The position numbers were made by a program, and so were the translations under genes. Shown here piece by piece: positions 1-4,911 of a stretch of 5,873 nt of DNA. The stretch covers positions 1 through 5,873 of the forward strand of contig CALFBU010000203.1 in the NCBI GenBank assembly GCA_937951455.1, written 5' to 3'. This DNA comes from an uncultured Rhizobiaceae group bacterium. Its GTDB lineage: Bacteria > Pseudomonadota > Alphaproteobacteria > Rhizobiales > Rhizobiaceae. Under the pieces are notes generated by a model that had not been told where the DNA came from, searched no databases, and saw only the letters and a list, made by a program, of their open reading frames with translations. Position 1 is the stretch's first letter; the number at the start of each line of letters is the position of its first letter.

Positions 1-246
1 CAGTTCGCCTGCACGCACGGTGTTGATGTTGTAAACTGAACCACCTGTCGATTCTACAGAACAACGAATGCCATGTTCTTTACGGTTCTTGTTGACCATA
101 CGGCAAATTGCGCCACCTGTAGGGTAATAAACACCCGTCACACCACCTGTACCGATTGAGATAAATTGCTGCTCAGCGGCATGCGTCATTGTCGACATCA
201 AAGCCGTGCTGGCGAGTAATGCAAAACCTGCGATTAACTTTTTCAT
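1..246 (-). CDS. TAXI family TRAP transporter solute-binding protein, N-terminal part (cut by the window edge)
   Basis: Periplasmic solute receptor of a tripartite ATP-independent (TRAP) transporter of the TAXI class, which captures a small organic anion or amino acid and hands it to a DctQM-type membrane protein. Only the first 82 residues are in the window; the frame stays open to base 1. Residues 1-23 form a Sec signal peptide (KK, hydrophobic core, cleavage near THA/AEQQ). The mature start, [19 protein letters not shown] (28-46), is the hallmark N-terminus of TAXI receptors, followed by ICRMVNK and [17 protein letters not shown]. Cys48 and Cys62 could form a disulfide. ATG at 246 has a strong Shine-Dalgarno AAGGGAGAAG a few bases upstream. 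The membrane subunit is not in view. The gene lies downstream of the CoA-transferase/dehydrogenase pair, so a link to that catabolism is possible but only inferred. Family assignment is firm; the ligand is unknown. Confidence 0.9.
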   Translation of the reverse strand, partial: MKKLIAGFALLASTALMSTMTHAAEQQFISIGTGGVTGVYYPTGGAICRMVNKNRKEHGIRCSVESTGGSVYNINTVRAGEL

Positions 247-270
247 TATTCTTCTCCCTTGAATTCTATT

Positions 271-299
271 TTCATAATCAGATAATTACGAAGTTTAAA
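271..299 (-). promoter_or_regulatory. Candidate promoter of the TAXI receptor gene
   Basis: Read on the minus strand: TTTAAA (294-299), a 17-nt spacer, then TATGAA (271-276), each matching 4 of 6 bases of the sigma-70 consensus. It would start transcription about 20 nt before the ribosome-binding site. The AT-rich context supports it, but such matches are common by chance in AT-rich DNA. The rest of the 177-bp gap up to 423 holds nothing else I can support. Confidence 0.3.
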
Positions 300-423
300 A
301 GGGTATCTAGCCCTCATATTCCAAGGCATTTTTGCCCTAGAGTTAATCATGCTAATTCAAAAGAACGGACTCAGCAACAGCCATATTTCGAAAAGTAAGT
401 TTCACATCTTGGATTAGCTTACA

Positions 424-1554
424 TTACGAAGCGCTGAATTCCTCGGTGATTGACTCTGTGTGCTCACCTATTTTAGGTGACCGCATGACATCCTTATCTT
501 TGCCATCAGACCATTTCACAGGAGGCGCTGAGAGCATGAGACTTTCGCCTTTTGCATTCCTAAACTCAGCCTGAGAAAAGGCTTTATGGCTAGCTAAGTC
601 CGATGCTTCATTCAAGGCTCCATAAGCAATGCCAGCCTCCTGCAATTTCGATTGCAACACGGCGGAGGTGAATTTGCCTGTAAGAACAGAAATATCACTT
701 TCCAATTGCTCACGATTTGAAACACGCAAGTTATTGGAAGTATATTTTTCATTTTCAAATAGCGCTTCACTGCCAAGCGCTTTTTTACACAAGCGCTCCC
801 ATTCTCGTTCGTTTTGAATGGAGATCAAAACAAGCTTTCCATCCGAGCATTCAAACGCTCCATAAGGCGCAATGGAGGGATGACGCAGACCAACAGGCTT
901 TGGGGCGCCCTCTCCGTATTCTGCATGGATAAATGGAACGGCCATCCAATCTGCCGCAACATCAAACAATGAGATGGATATCTCATCTCCCTTGCCAGTG
1001 ATTGAGCGTTTTAAAATCGCTTCTAAGACAGCACTATAAGCGGTTAAGCCAGCGCCAATGTCACAAACAGAAACGCCAATCCTACCTTTCGCTTCAGGAC
1101 TGCCAGACACGGATATTAAACCACTTTCCGCTTGCACCAAAAGATCATAAGCAGGTTTTTGAGCGACTTCCCCTTCCATGCCATAGCCAGAGATATTACA
1201 AATAATCAGCTTTGGATTTACCGTATGCAACGCTTGCGTCGAAAAGCCCGCTCTGGACAAAGCGCCAGGCGAAAGATTTTGGATAAGAACGTCTGCTTTT
1301 TTCAAAATACGCCATAAAAGAGCTGCCCCCTCATCCGACTTGAAATCTAGACAAAGAGACTGCTTCCCCTGATTAAGCCAGGTGAAATACGAGCTTTCAC
1401 CTTTTGCAGCCTTATCGTAGCCTCGGGCAAAGTCGCCTTCTTGACGCTCTATTTTAATGACTCTCGCACCTGCCTGCACCAGACGCGCAGAACACAATGG
1501 CGCTGCAACAGCCTGCTCAATTGCCACGACCAACAGGCCTTCAAGCGGTTTCAT
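424..1554 (-). CDS. Family III CoA-transferase (CaiB/BaiF type)
   Basis: Cytoplasmic enzyme of 376 aa that moves CoA between carboxylic acids through an aspartyl-CoA anhydride. Visible family features are the N-terminal LEGLLVVAIEQAVAAPLCSARL, ARVIKIER (30-37), the conserved WLNQGKQSLCLDFK segment (59-72), LIQNLSPGA, and PAYDLLVQAESGLISVSGSPE (135-154), in which Asp137 is the expected nucleophile. The C-terminal IGEHTESI (362-369) is also typical. Length is a little under that of formyl-CoA transferase but normal for the succinyl/itaconate/mesaconate-like branch, which it resembles from memory. The ATG at 1554 lies 9 nt after the stop of the acyl-CoA dehydrogenase, and its Shine-Dalgarno overlaps that stop, so the two genes are co-transcribed and probably translationally coupled. 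The natural donor and acceptor cannot be read from sequence; itaconate or another C4-C5 acid is only a guess. No convincing terminator follows. Confidence 0.9.
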   Translation of the reverse strand: MKPLEGLLVVAIEQAVAAPLCSARLVQAGARVIKIERQEGDFARGYDKAAKGESSYFTWLNQGKQSLCLDFKSDEGAALLWRILKKADVLIQNLSPGALSRAGFSTQALHTVNPKLIICNISGYGMEGEVAQKPAYDLLVQAESGLISVSGSPEAKGRIGVSVCDIGAGLTAYSAVLEAILKRSITGKGDEISISLFDVAADWMAVPFIHAEYGEGAPKPVGLRHPSIAPYGAFECSDGKLVLISIQNEREWERLCKKALGSEALFENEKYTSNNLRVSNREQLESDISVLTGKFTSAVLQSKLQEAGIAYGALNEASDLASHKAFSQAEFRNAKGESLMLSAPPVKWSDGKDKDVMRSPKIGEHTESITEEFSAS

Positions 1555-1558
1555 CTCG

Positions 1559-1566
1559 CCCCCTCA
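1559..1566 (-). promoter_or_regulatory. Ribosome-binding site overlapping the upstream stop codon
   Basis: On the minus strand the junction reads TGAGGGGGCGAGATG. The TGA stop of the acyl-CoA dehydrogenase shares its GA with a G-rich Shine-Dalgarno (GAGGGGG), 4 nt before the ATG of the CoA-transferase. Ribosomes terminating on the first gene are placed directly on the start site of the second, which favours coupled, stoichiometric expression and fixes this ATG as the start. Confidence 0.75.
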
Positions 1567-2712
1567 AAAGCTGCGAGGCATGCCAAGCACATGCTCACTT
1601 AAATATGACAGGATCAAATTCGTGGAAATCGGCGCGATCTGATAAAGCCGTGTTTCACGTAACTTACGCTCAATATGATATTCACGACTGATGCCGAAAC
1701 CACCATGAGTTTGAAGGCATGTATCGCCCGCTTTCCAGGACGCGTCCGCGGCCAGCATTTTTGCCATATTGGCTTCTGCACCACAGGACTTACCCTCATC
1801 AAAGAGACGCGCTGCTTTTTCAACCATCAGGTTGGCTGCTTCGGTTTGCGCATAGTTTTGTGCAATCGGAAAAGAGACACCCTGATTTTGACCAATCGGA
1901 CGGTCAAAGACAATGCGCTCATTGGCATAGGCTTTTGCTTTATCAATGAAATACCGAGCATCACCAATGCACTCAGCACCAATGAGAATACGCTCGGCGT
2001 TCATCCCGTCCATAATCACCTTAAAGCCCCTGTGCTCTTCACCCAAAAGATTTTCCGCTGGTATTTCAAAACTGTCAAAAAACAGTTCACACGCATGGTG
2101 GTTGATCATCGCATCAATCGGCTTAATCGTAAGGCCACGCTCTTCCGCGCCGCGTAAATCAACAATAAAACATGAAAGCCCGTCCGTCTTGGAAGTGCGT
2201 TCTTCAATTGGCTTTGTTCGCGCCAGTAAAACCATGAGGTCTGAATGTTGCACACGGCTAATCCAGACCTTCTGTCCATTTACGATATATTTATCACCAA
2301 CGCGTTTCGCAGTTGTCTTAAGCGATGTCGTATCCGTTCCTGTTGTCGGCTCTGTAACACCAAAAGACTGAAGGCGAAGTTCGCCTTTGGCAACCGCTGG
2401 CAGGTACTTCTGTTTTTGTGCATCAGTGCCATGACGCAGAACAGAACCCATCACATACATCTGCGCATGTGCAGCACCTGGATGACCGCCAGATCTCGAA
2501 ATTTCTTCCAAAACAGCACAGGCCTCGACAAGACCAAGCCCCGCACCACCATATTCTTCCGGGATTAAGCATCCCAAAAAACCGGACTGGGTAATCTCTT
2601 TAACAAACTCGGTTGGGTATCCTCCAACCTTGTCCAACTGACGCCAATAGTTTTCATCATACGAGGCGCAAATTGCCCTTACTGATTGTCTAATTTCTTC
2701 AAGATGTTCCAT
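1564..2712 (-). CDS. Acyl-CoA dehydrogenase, IVD/LCAD-like catalytic layout
   Basis: Soluble FAD enzyme (382 aa from this start) that introduces an alpha,beta double bond into an acyl-CoA and passes electrons to electron-transfer flavoprotein. Seen in order: the N-terminal helical domain with PEEYGGAGLGLVEA (51-64), the FAD/substrate motif FGVTEPTTGTDTTS (117-130), GQKVWISR (146-153), the helix-G segment MNAERILIGAE (237-247), ERIVFDRPIGQNQGVSFPIAQ (265-285), and the FAD-binding QTHGGFGISREYHIERKLRETR (334-355). The usual C-terminal YEGT motif with its catalytic Glu is replaced by YQIAPISTN; Glu240 in MNAER aligns with the catalytic Glu of isovaleryl-CoA dehydrogenase. The frame stays open upstream to an ATG at 2784, but that codon lies inside the terminator hairpin of the previous gene, and family proteins begin like MEHLEEIRQSVR, so 2712 is chosen; its Shine-Dalgarno is weak. 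First gene of an operon with the CoA-transferase. From memory the clade resembles dehydrogenases of itaconate-type gene clusters; the substrate is unproven. Confidence 0.92.
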   Translation of the reverse strand: MEHLEEIRQSVRAICASYDENYWRQLDKVGGYPTEFVKEITQSGFLGCLIPEEYGGAGLGLVEACAVLEEISRSGGHPGAAHAQMYVMGSVLRHGTDAQKQKYLPAVAKGELRLQSFGVTEPTTGTDTTSLKTTAKRVGDKYIVNGQKVWISRVQHSDLMVLLARTKPIEERTSKTDGLSCFIVDLRGAEERGLTIKPIDAMINHHACELFFDSFEIPAENLLGEEHRGFKVIMDGMNAERILIGAECIGDARYFIDKAKAYANERIVFDRPIGQNQGVSFPIAQNYAQTEAANLMVEKAARLFDEGKSCGAEANMAKMLAADASWKAGDTCLQTHGGFGISREYHIERKLRETRLYQIAPISTNLILSYLSEHVLGMPRSF

Positions 2713-2742
2713 GCGCCATTCATTCTTTGTGTTGATATAAAC

Positions 2743-2770
2743 AGCATAACAATTTCGAGAAACTGCACAA
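2743..2770 (-). promoter_or_regulatory. Candidate promoter of the dehydrogenase/CoA-transferase operon
   Basis: Just after the terminator of the cytochrome gene the minus strand carries TTGTGC (2765-2770), a 16-nt spacer and TATGCT (2743-2748). Transcription would begin about 25 nt before the ATG at 2712. The same -10 hexamer and the same spacer length occur in the candidate cytochrome promoter. The -35 match is poor (3 of 6), so the call is tentative; a promoter somewhere in this short gap is nevertheless expected because the terminator isolates the operon. Confidence 0.3.
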
Positions 2771-2801
2771 ACAAAAAAGGCCACTCACTAGGAGTGGCCT
2801 T
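2768..2801 (-). terminator. Rho-independent terminator of the cytochrome c gene
   Basis: A perfect 10-bp stem, AAGGCCACTC (minus strand, 2801-2792) pairing with GAGTGGCCTT (2786-2777), closes a 5-nt loop CTAGT and runs directly into TTTTTTGTTTG on the minus strand. It lies 22 nt beyond the cytochrome stop codon. GC-rich stem, short loop and T-tract are all present. On the plus strand there is no comparable T-tract, so it acts in the minus direction. Confidence 0.93.
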
Positions 2802-2823
2802 CGAGAATAAAAGGATACAAACG

Positions 2824-3297
2824 TTAGTTTGTAGTTGTTGATTCTTCTGTAGAAGTTTCTTCGCTTGCAGCGTCACCTTCTTCAGCTTTGTTTGAAGTTA
2901 ATGTTGCAAGATAAGCGATTACGTCTTTACGCTCGTCTTCTTTTTTTAGCTTGAAAGACATTTTGCTTTTGGCTTTTTTGTCATCTAGCTTTGCACGAAG
3001 ATATTTCTTTGGATCAGCAAGGTATTCAAAAATCTCATCTTCTGTCCATACAGCACCAGTTTCACCAAGTGCAGCAATGCTTTTACCATATTTATAGCCT
3101 TCAACGCTAGCGATTTTGCTGCCAACAACATTTGTCAATATTGGGCCAACTTTGTTTTTCGCGCCTTCACCAACCATATGGCAAGAAGCACATTTTTTGA
3201 AAATCTTCTCACCGTTTGCTGCATCAGCTGCAAGTGCTGACGATGCTGAAAAACTTGTCACTGCGATGAAAGCCGCTGCTAAAATTTGCTGTTTCAT
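2824..3297 (-). CDS. Secreted class I c-type cytochrome (c2/c550-like) with an acidic tail
   Basis: Periplasmic electron carrier of 157 aa with one covalently bound haem. Residues 1-23 are a Sec signal peptide ending SSALA/ADAANG. The haem motif is CASCH (36-40), with His40 as proximal ligand; GPILTNVVGSKIASVEGYKYG (51-71) is typical of the cytochrome c2/mitochondrial c fold, and KSKMSFKL places Met113 as sixth ligand, followed by DERKDVIAYLATL, the C-terminal helix (121-133). Beyond this comes a 20-odd residue tail (135-157) rich in Glu, Ser and Thr that the fold does not need. The body is lysine-rich, as expected for docking to acidic faces of oxidase or bc1 complex. ATG 3297 is chosen over an in-frame ATG at 3321 because it starts the signal peptide and has GGGAGA 6 nt upstream. 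Monocistronic: own terminator and a likely own promoter. Precise partner (oxidase, dehydrogenase) is unknown. Confidence 0.92.
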   Translation of the reverse strand: MKQQILAAAFIAVTSFSASSALAADAANGEKIFKKCASCHMVGEGAKNKVGPILTNVVGSKIASVEGYKYGKSIAALGETGAVWTEDEIFEYLADPKKYLRAKLDDKKAKSKMSFKLKKEDERKDVIAYLATLTSNKAEEGDAASEETSTEESTTTN

Positions 3298-3330
3298 TTG
3301 AATTCTCCCAATATTTCTCATTCAAAGGAT

Positions 3331-3358
3331 AGCATAAATATTTCCATGCCATTGTCAC
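3331..3358 (-). promoter_or_regulatory. Candidate sigma-70-type promoter of the cytochrome c gene
   Basis: Minus strand: GTGACA (3353-3358; 5 of 6 to TTGACA), 16-nt spacer, TATGCT (3331-3336; 4 of 6 to TATAAT). The start would fall near 3324, giving a leader of roughly 27 nt containing the GGGAGA ribosome-binding site. The gene must have its own promoter or read-through from the lipoprotein gene; no terminator is visible between them, so both remain possible. Confidence 0.4.
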
Positions 3359-3371
3359 CTAATAATTAGGT
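3357..3371. promoter_or_regulatory. 15-bp palindrome overlapping the -35 box: candidate operator
   Basis: ACCTAAT-A-ATTAGGT is an exact palindrome with 7-bp arms around one central base. It overlaps the first two bases of the candidate -35 hexamer of the cytochrome promoter, the position where a dimeric repressor or a class II activator would bind. It has a short AT-rich core and no T-tract, so it is unlikely to be a terminator of the lipoprotein gene, whose stop lies about 60 bp away. The binding protein cannot be named. Confidence 0.4.
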
Positions 3372-3429
3372 AATACCGTTCATAAATGTTTCAACCGTTA
3401 AAACGCGTCAATAATATGATACTTGAGCA

Positions 3430-4134
3430 CTATTTTCGACGTTTTTTCGTATAACTCAAAGTACGGTTAATAACCTGGTTGTGAAAATTAGAATCTTTTT
3501 CGATCGTCGTATGTGTAACACCGCGAACGCCACGGACATTTATATTTTTCAACGCACCTTTAAAACCAGGACTTCTTTTAACGACGTTCGAATTGGAGTC
3601 ATTTGGCAAATAAAAATTAATCACGCGATTTATATTTTTGCCCACATAAGTCGTTACAGTTGGATCAAAGGCCACAACATACTGTACTTTGATATTATTA
3701 TCACCAAGATATTTAGCCATTTGAGCTGAGGCATTACCACCCAAAGAATGCCCCATAATGATGATCGGATAAGAAACTTGTTTTCTCTTGTTCCTGGCAA
3801 TGATATTATCTGCCAAAGAACGCCACACGGAATGATTATAAACGCGAGCGTCAAGACCAGCGCGTATCATCTTTGCTCCCATTGTATCCATACCGCGAGA
3901 AAATACATTCGCAAGCCCACGCAAAAGGTACACTTCGCCAGTACGAGTAATTTTTCCTTTAATCGGAATATTGATCTCGCTAGGTAATTGCGAAAGTGAT
4001 GTTCTGGTGTCTGATATTGGTTTTAATTTCGCATCGCTGCTCGATGTTGCAGAAGATGAACATGCAGAAACTGCAAAGACTACTGCCAACAAAAGACCAG
4101 CTACTTTTAAAATTGATAGAGGCTTAAAACCCAT
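3430..4134 (-). CDS. Predicted lipoprotein of the alpha/beta-hydrolase fold
   Basis: A 234-aa exported protein, not recognised as a named enzyme. Residues 5-25 are a lipoprotein signal peptide with lipobox VSAC and lipidation at Cys25, followed by a Ser/Ala-rich linker (26-36). The nucleophile elbow is MGHSLGGNASAQMAKYL (127-143) with Ser130; it is preceded by the hydrophobic strand YPIIIM. YVVAFDPT (152-159) offers Asp157 as acid, and FHN near the end offers His218 (His208 is the alternative). This makes a complete Ser-Asp-His set in the expected order, consistent with a small lipase, esterase or thioesterase in the cell envelope. The protein is strongly basic and ends in KKRRK. Start at 4134 is the only one that gives the signal peptide; the Shine-Dalgarno is poor. 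The long, repeat-rich leader region suggests separate control. Substrate unknown. Confidence 0.75.
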   Translation of the reverse strand: MGFKPLSILKVAGLLLAVVFAVSACSSSATSSSDAKLKPISDTRTSLSQLPSEINIPIKGKITRTGEVYLLRGLANVFSRGMDTMGAKMIRAGLDARVYNHSVWRSLADNIIARNKRKQVSYPIIIMGHSLGGNASAQMAKYLGDNNIKVQYVVAFDPTVTTYVGKNINRVINFYLPNDSNSNVVKRSPGFKGALKNINVRGVRGVTHTTIEKDSNFHNQVINRTLSYTKKRRK

Positions 4135-4169
4135 GATCTTTTATACCTATTAAATTCTAACTACACATT

Positions 4170-4185
4170 ACGCAGGGTTATGCGT
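4170..4185 (-). promoter_or_regulatory. Small hairpin in the leader of the lipoprotein gene
   Basis: ACGCA (4170-4174) and TGCGT (4181-4185) form a 5-bp stem around a 6-nt loop, about 36 nt upstream of the lipoprotein ATG. There is no T-tract on either side, so it is not a terminator. It could be a minor leader structure or half-sites for a regulator; function unknown. Confidence 0.25.
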
Positions 4186-4188
4186 CTA

Positions 4189-4210
4189 GAATATTTCAAA
4201 TACAATATTC
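4189..4210. repeat. Perfect 7-bp inverted repeat upstream of the lipoprotein gene
   Basis: GAATATT (4189-4195) and AATATTC (4204-4210) are exact inverted copies separated by 8 bp, giving half-site centres 15 bp apart. It sits 55 to 76 bp before the lipoprotein start. AT-rich arms make chance occurrence fairly likely, but the location between the 9-mer repeats and the gene suits a promoter or operator element. Confidence 0.3.
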
Positions 4211-4235
4211 AAAATTGAAAATTGTTCCACTTATA

Positions 4236-4276
4236 TTGAATGTTAACAAATAAGACATGAATGTTGCATGAATGTT
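4236..4276. repeat. Three helically phased 9-mer direct repeats: candidate regulator-binding array
   Basis: TTGAATGTT (4236-4244), ATGAATGTT (4257-4265) and ATGAATGTT (4268-4276) lie in the same orientation with starts 21 and 11 bp apart, that is two turns and one turn of the DNA helix. The last two copies agree over 9 bases; the first differs in one. Tandem sites with an 11-bp period are characteristic of OmpR/PhoB-type response regulators. They lie 102 to 142 bp upstream of the lipoprotein start and 39 bp past the stop of the methyltransferase gene. The 180-bp gap shows no good terminator for the upstream genes. Confidence 0.45.
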
Positions 4277-4314
4277 ACAGGGAGACAGCATACAATTAAC
4301 GCTAAATTAGACCA

Positions 4315-4908
4315 TCAATAAATACCCGGAAAAACTTTTTTAGTGCGTTTCATATAAGCCTCGTATTCATCCCCAAATTCCGCTTTCATCATGTCTTCTT
4401 CTTGTCCAACACGTAAGAAGAACAAAGTTCCAAATCCAATTAGTCCTGAAAAACCCGCAACCCAGTTTGGCAAAAGAAATGCGGCTCCAATCGCCCAAAC
4501 CCAAAAAGCGGTATACATCGGATGACGTACTTTTTCATAAATGCCTGACGTAACAAGTTTATGGTCTTCACGAAGATCGAGACTATGCGACCACATTTTG
4601 CCAAGCGCTTTATGCGTTAAGCGGAACAAGCGAAGCGATACCAGCAGAAGCCCCGCCCCCATGACAAGAAGCATCGTGTTTTGCGTATAATCATAACCAT
4701 CAAGAAAATCAGTAAAAATCCATACCAACGGAATATAACCAAGCCCTACCGCTGATATGATCATTGAAAAGCGCTCTTTAAGCGTTCTCGACACGACAGA
4801 CTTTGCCGTCTTGCGAGACTTAACATTAGGTCGATAGCGAATAACCCCCCAGGCAACGATAAACAAAAGCCAGATAATTTTTGCAACAAGTTCTAGATCA
4901 AAAGTCAT
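4315..4908 (-). CDS. Integral-membrane methyltransferase, isoprenylcysteine carboxyl methyltransferase (ICMT)-like
   Basis: A 197-aa inner-membrane protein of the ICMT/phospholipid methyltransferase-like superfamily, which uses S-adenosylmethionine to methylate membrane-embedded or hydrophobic substrates. Predicted membrane segments are about 7-24, 48-66, 77-94 and a re-entrant or paired helix at 133-166. The family signature is complete: LGKMWSHSLDLREDHKLVTSGIYEKVRHPMY (102-132), with the SAM-binding RHPMY at 128-132, and the C-terminal EED (170-172) and FGDEYEAYMKRTKKVFP (178-194). Bacteria lack CaaX prenylation, so the eukaryotic substrate does not apply; relatives act on lipids, small thiols or unknown molecules. 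The ATG lies 3 nt after the stop of the upstream membrane hydrolase, with GGAAG inside that gene's last codons as Shine-Dalgarno, so the two are one operon. Family firm, substrate unknown. Confidence 0.85.
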   Translation of the reverse strand: MTFDLELVAKIIWLLFIVAWGVIRYRPNVKSRKTAKSVVSRTLKERFSMIISAVGLGYIPLVWIFTDFLDGYDYTQNTMLLVMGAGLLLVSLRLFRLTHKALGKMWSHSLDLREDHKLVTSGIYEKVRHPMYTAFWVWAIGAAFLLPNWVAGFSGLIGFGTLFFLRVGQEEDMMKAEFGDEYEAYMKRTKKVFPGIY

Positions 4909-4911
4909 ACA

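Noticed and set aside
296..315. Possible terminator after the CoA-transferase: minus-strand AGGG, 7-nt loop, CCCT, then TTT
   Set aside because: The stem has only 4 to 5 pairs and the T-tract is short and overlaps the candidate -35 box of the next gene; too weak to call.
323..340. Second small hairpin with GGCA/TGCC stem in the same gap
   Set aside because: Four strong pairs plus wobble pairs and no T-tract on either strand; expected by chance.
189..398. Plus-strand frame of 69 codons across the TAXI gene start
   Set aside because: It overlaps a well-supported signal peptide on the other strand, has no family features and no clear ribosome-binding site.
1675..2157. Plus-strand frame of 160 codons opposite the acyl-CoA dehydrogenase
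   Set aside because: The minus strand here encodes conserved dehydrogenase motifs; the plus-strand translation has no recognisable domain and is an antisense shadow.
3375..3399. Direct repeat ACCGTT at 3375 and 3394 upstream of the cytochrome
   Set aside because: Only 6 bp long and 19 bp apart, which does not match helical phasing; likely chance.
4241..4256. Possible CtrA site (TTAA-N7-TTAA) near TTAACAAATAAG
   Set aside because: The second TTAA half is absent at the required spacing.
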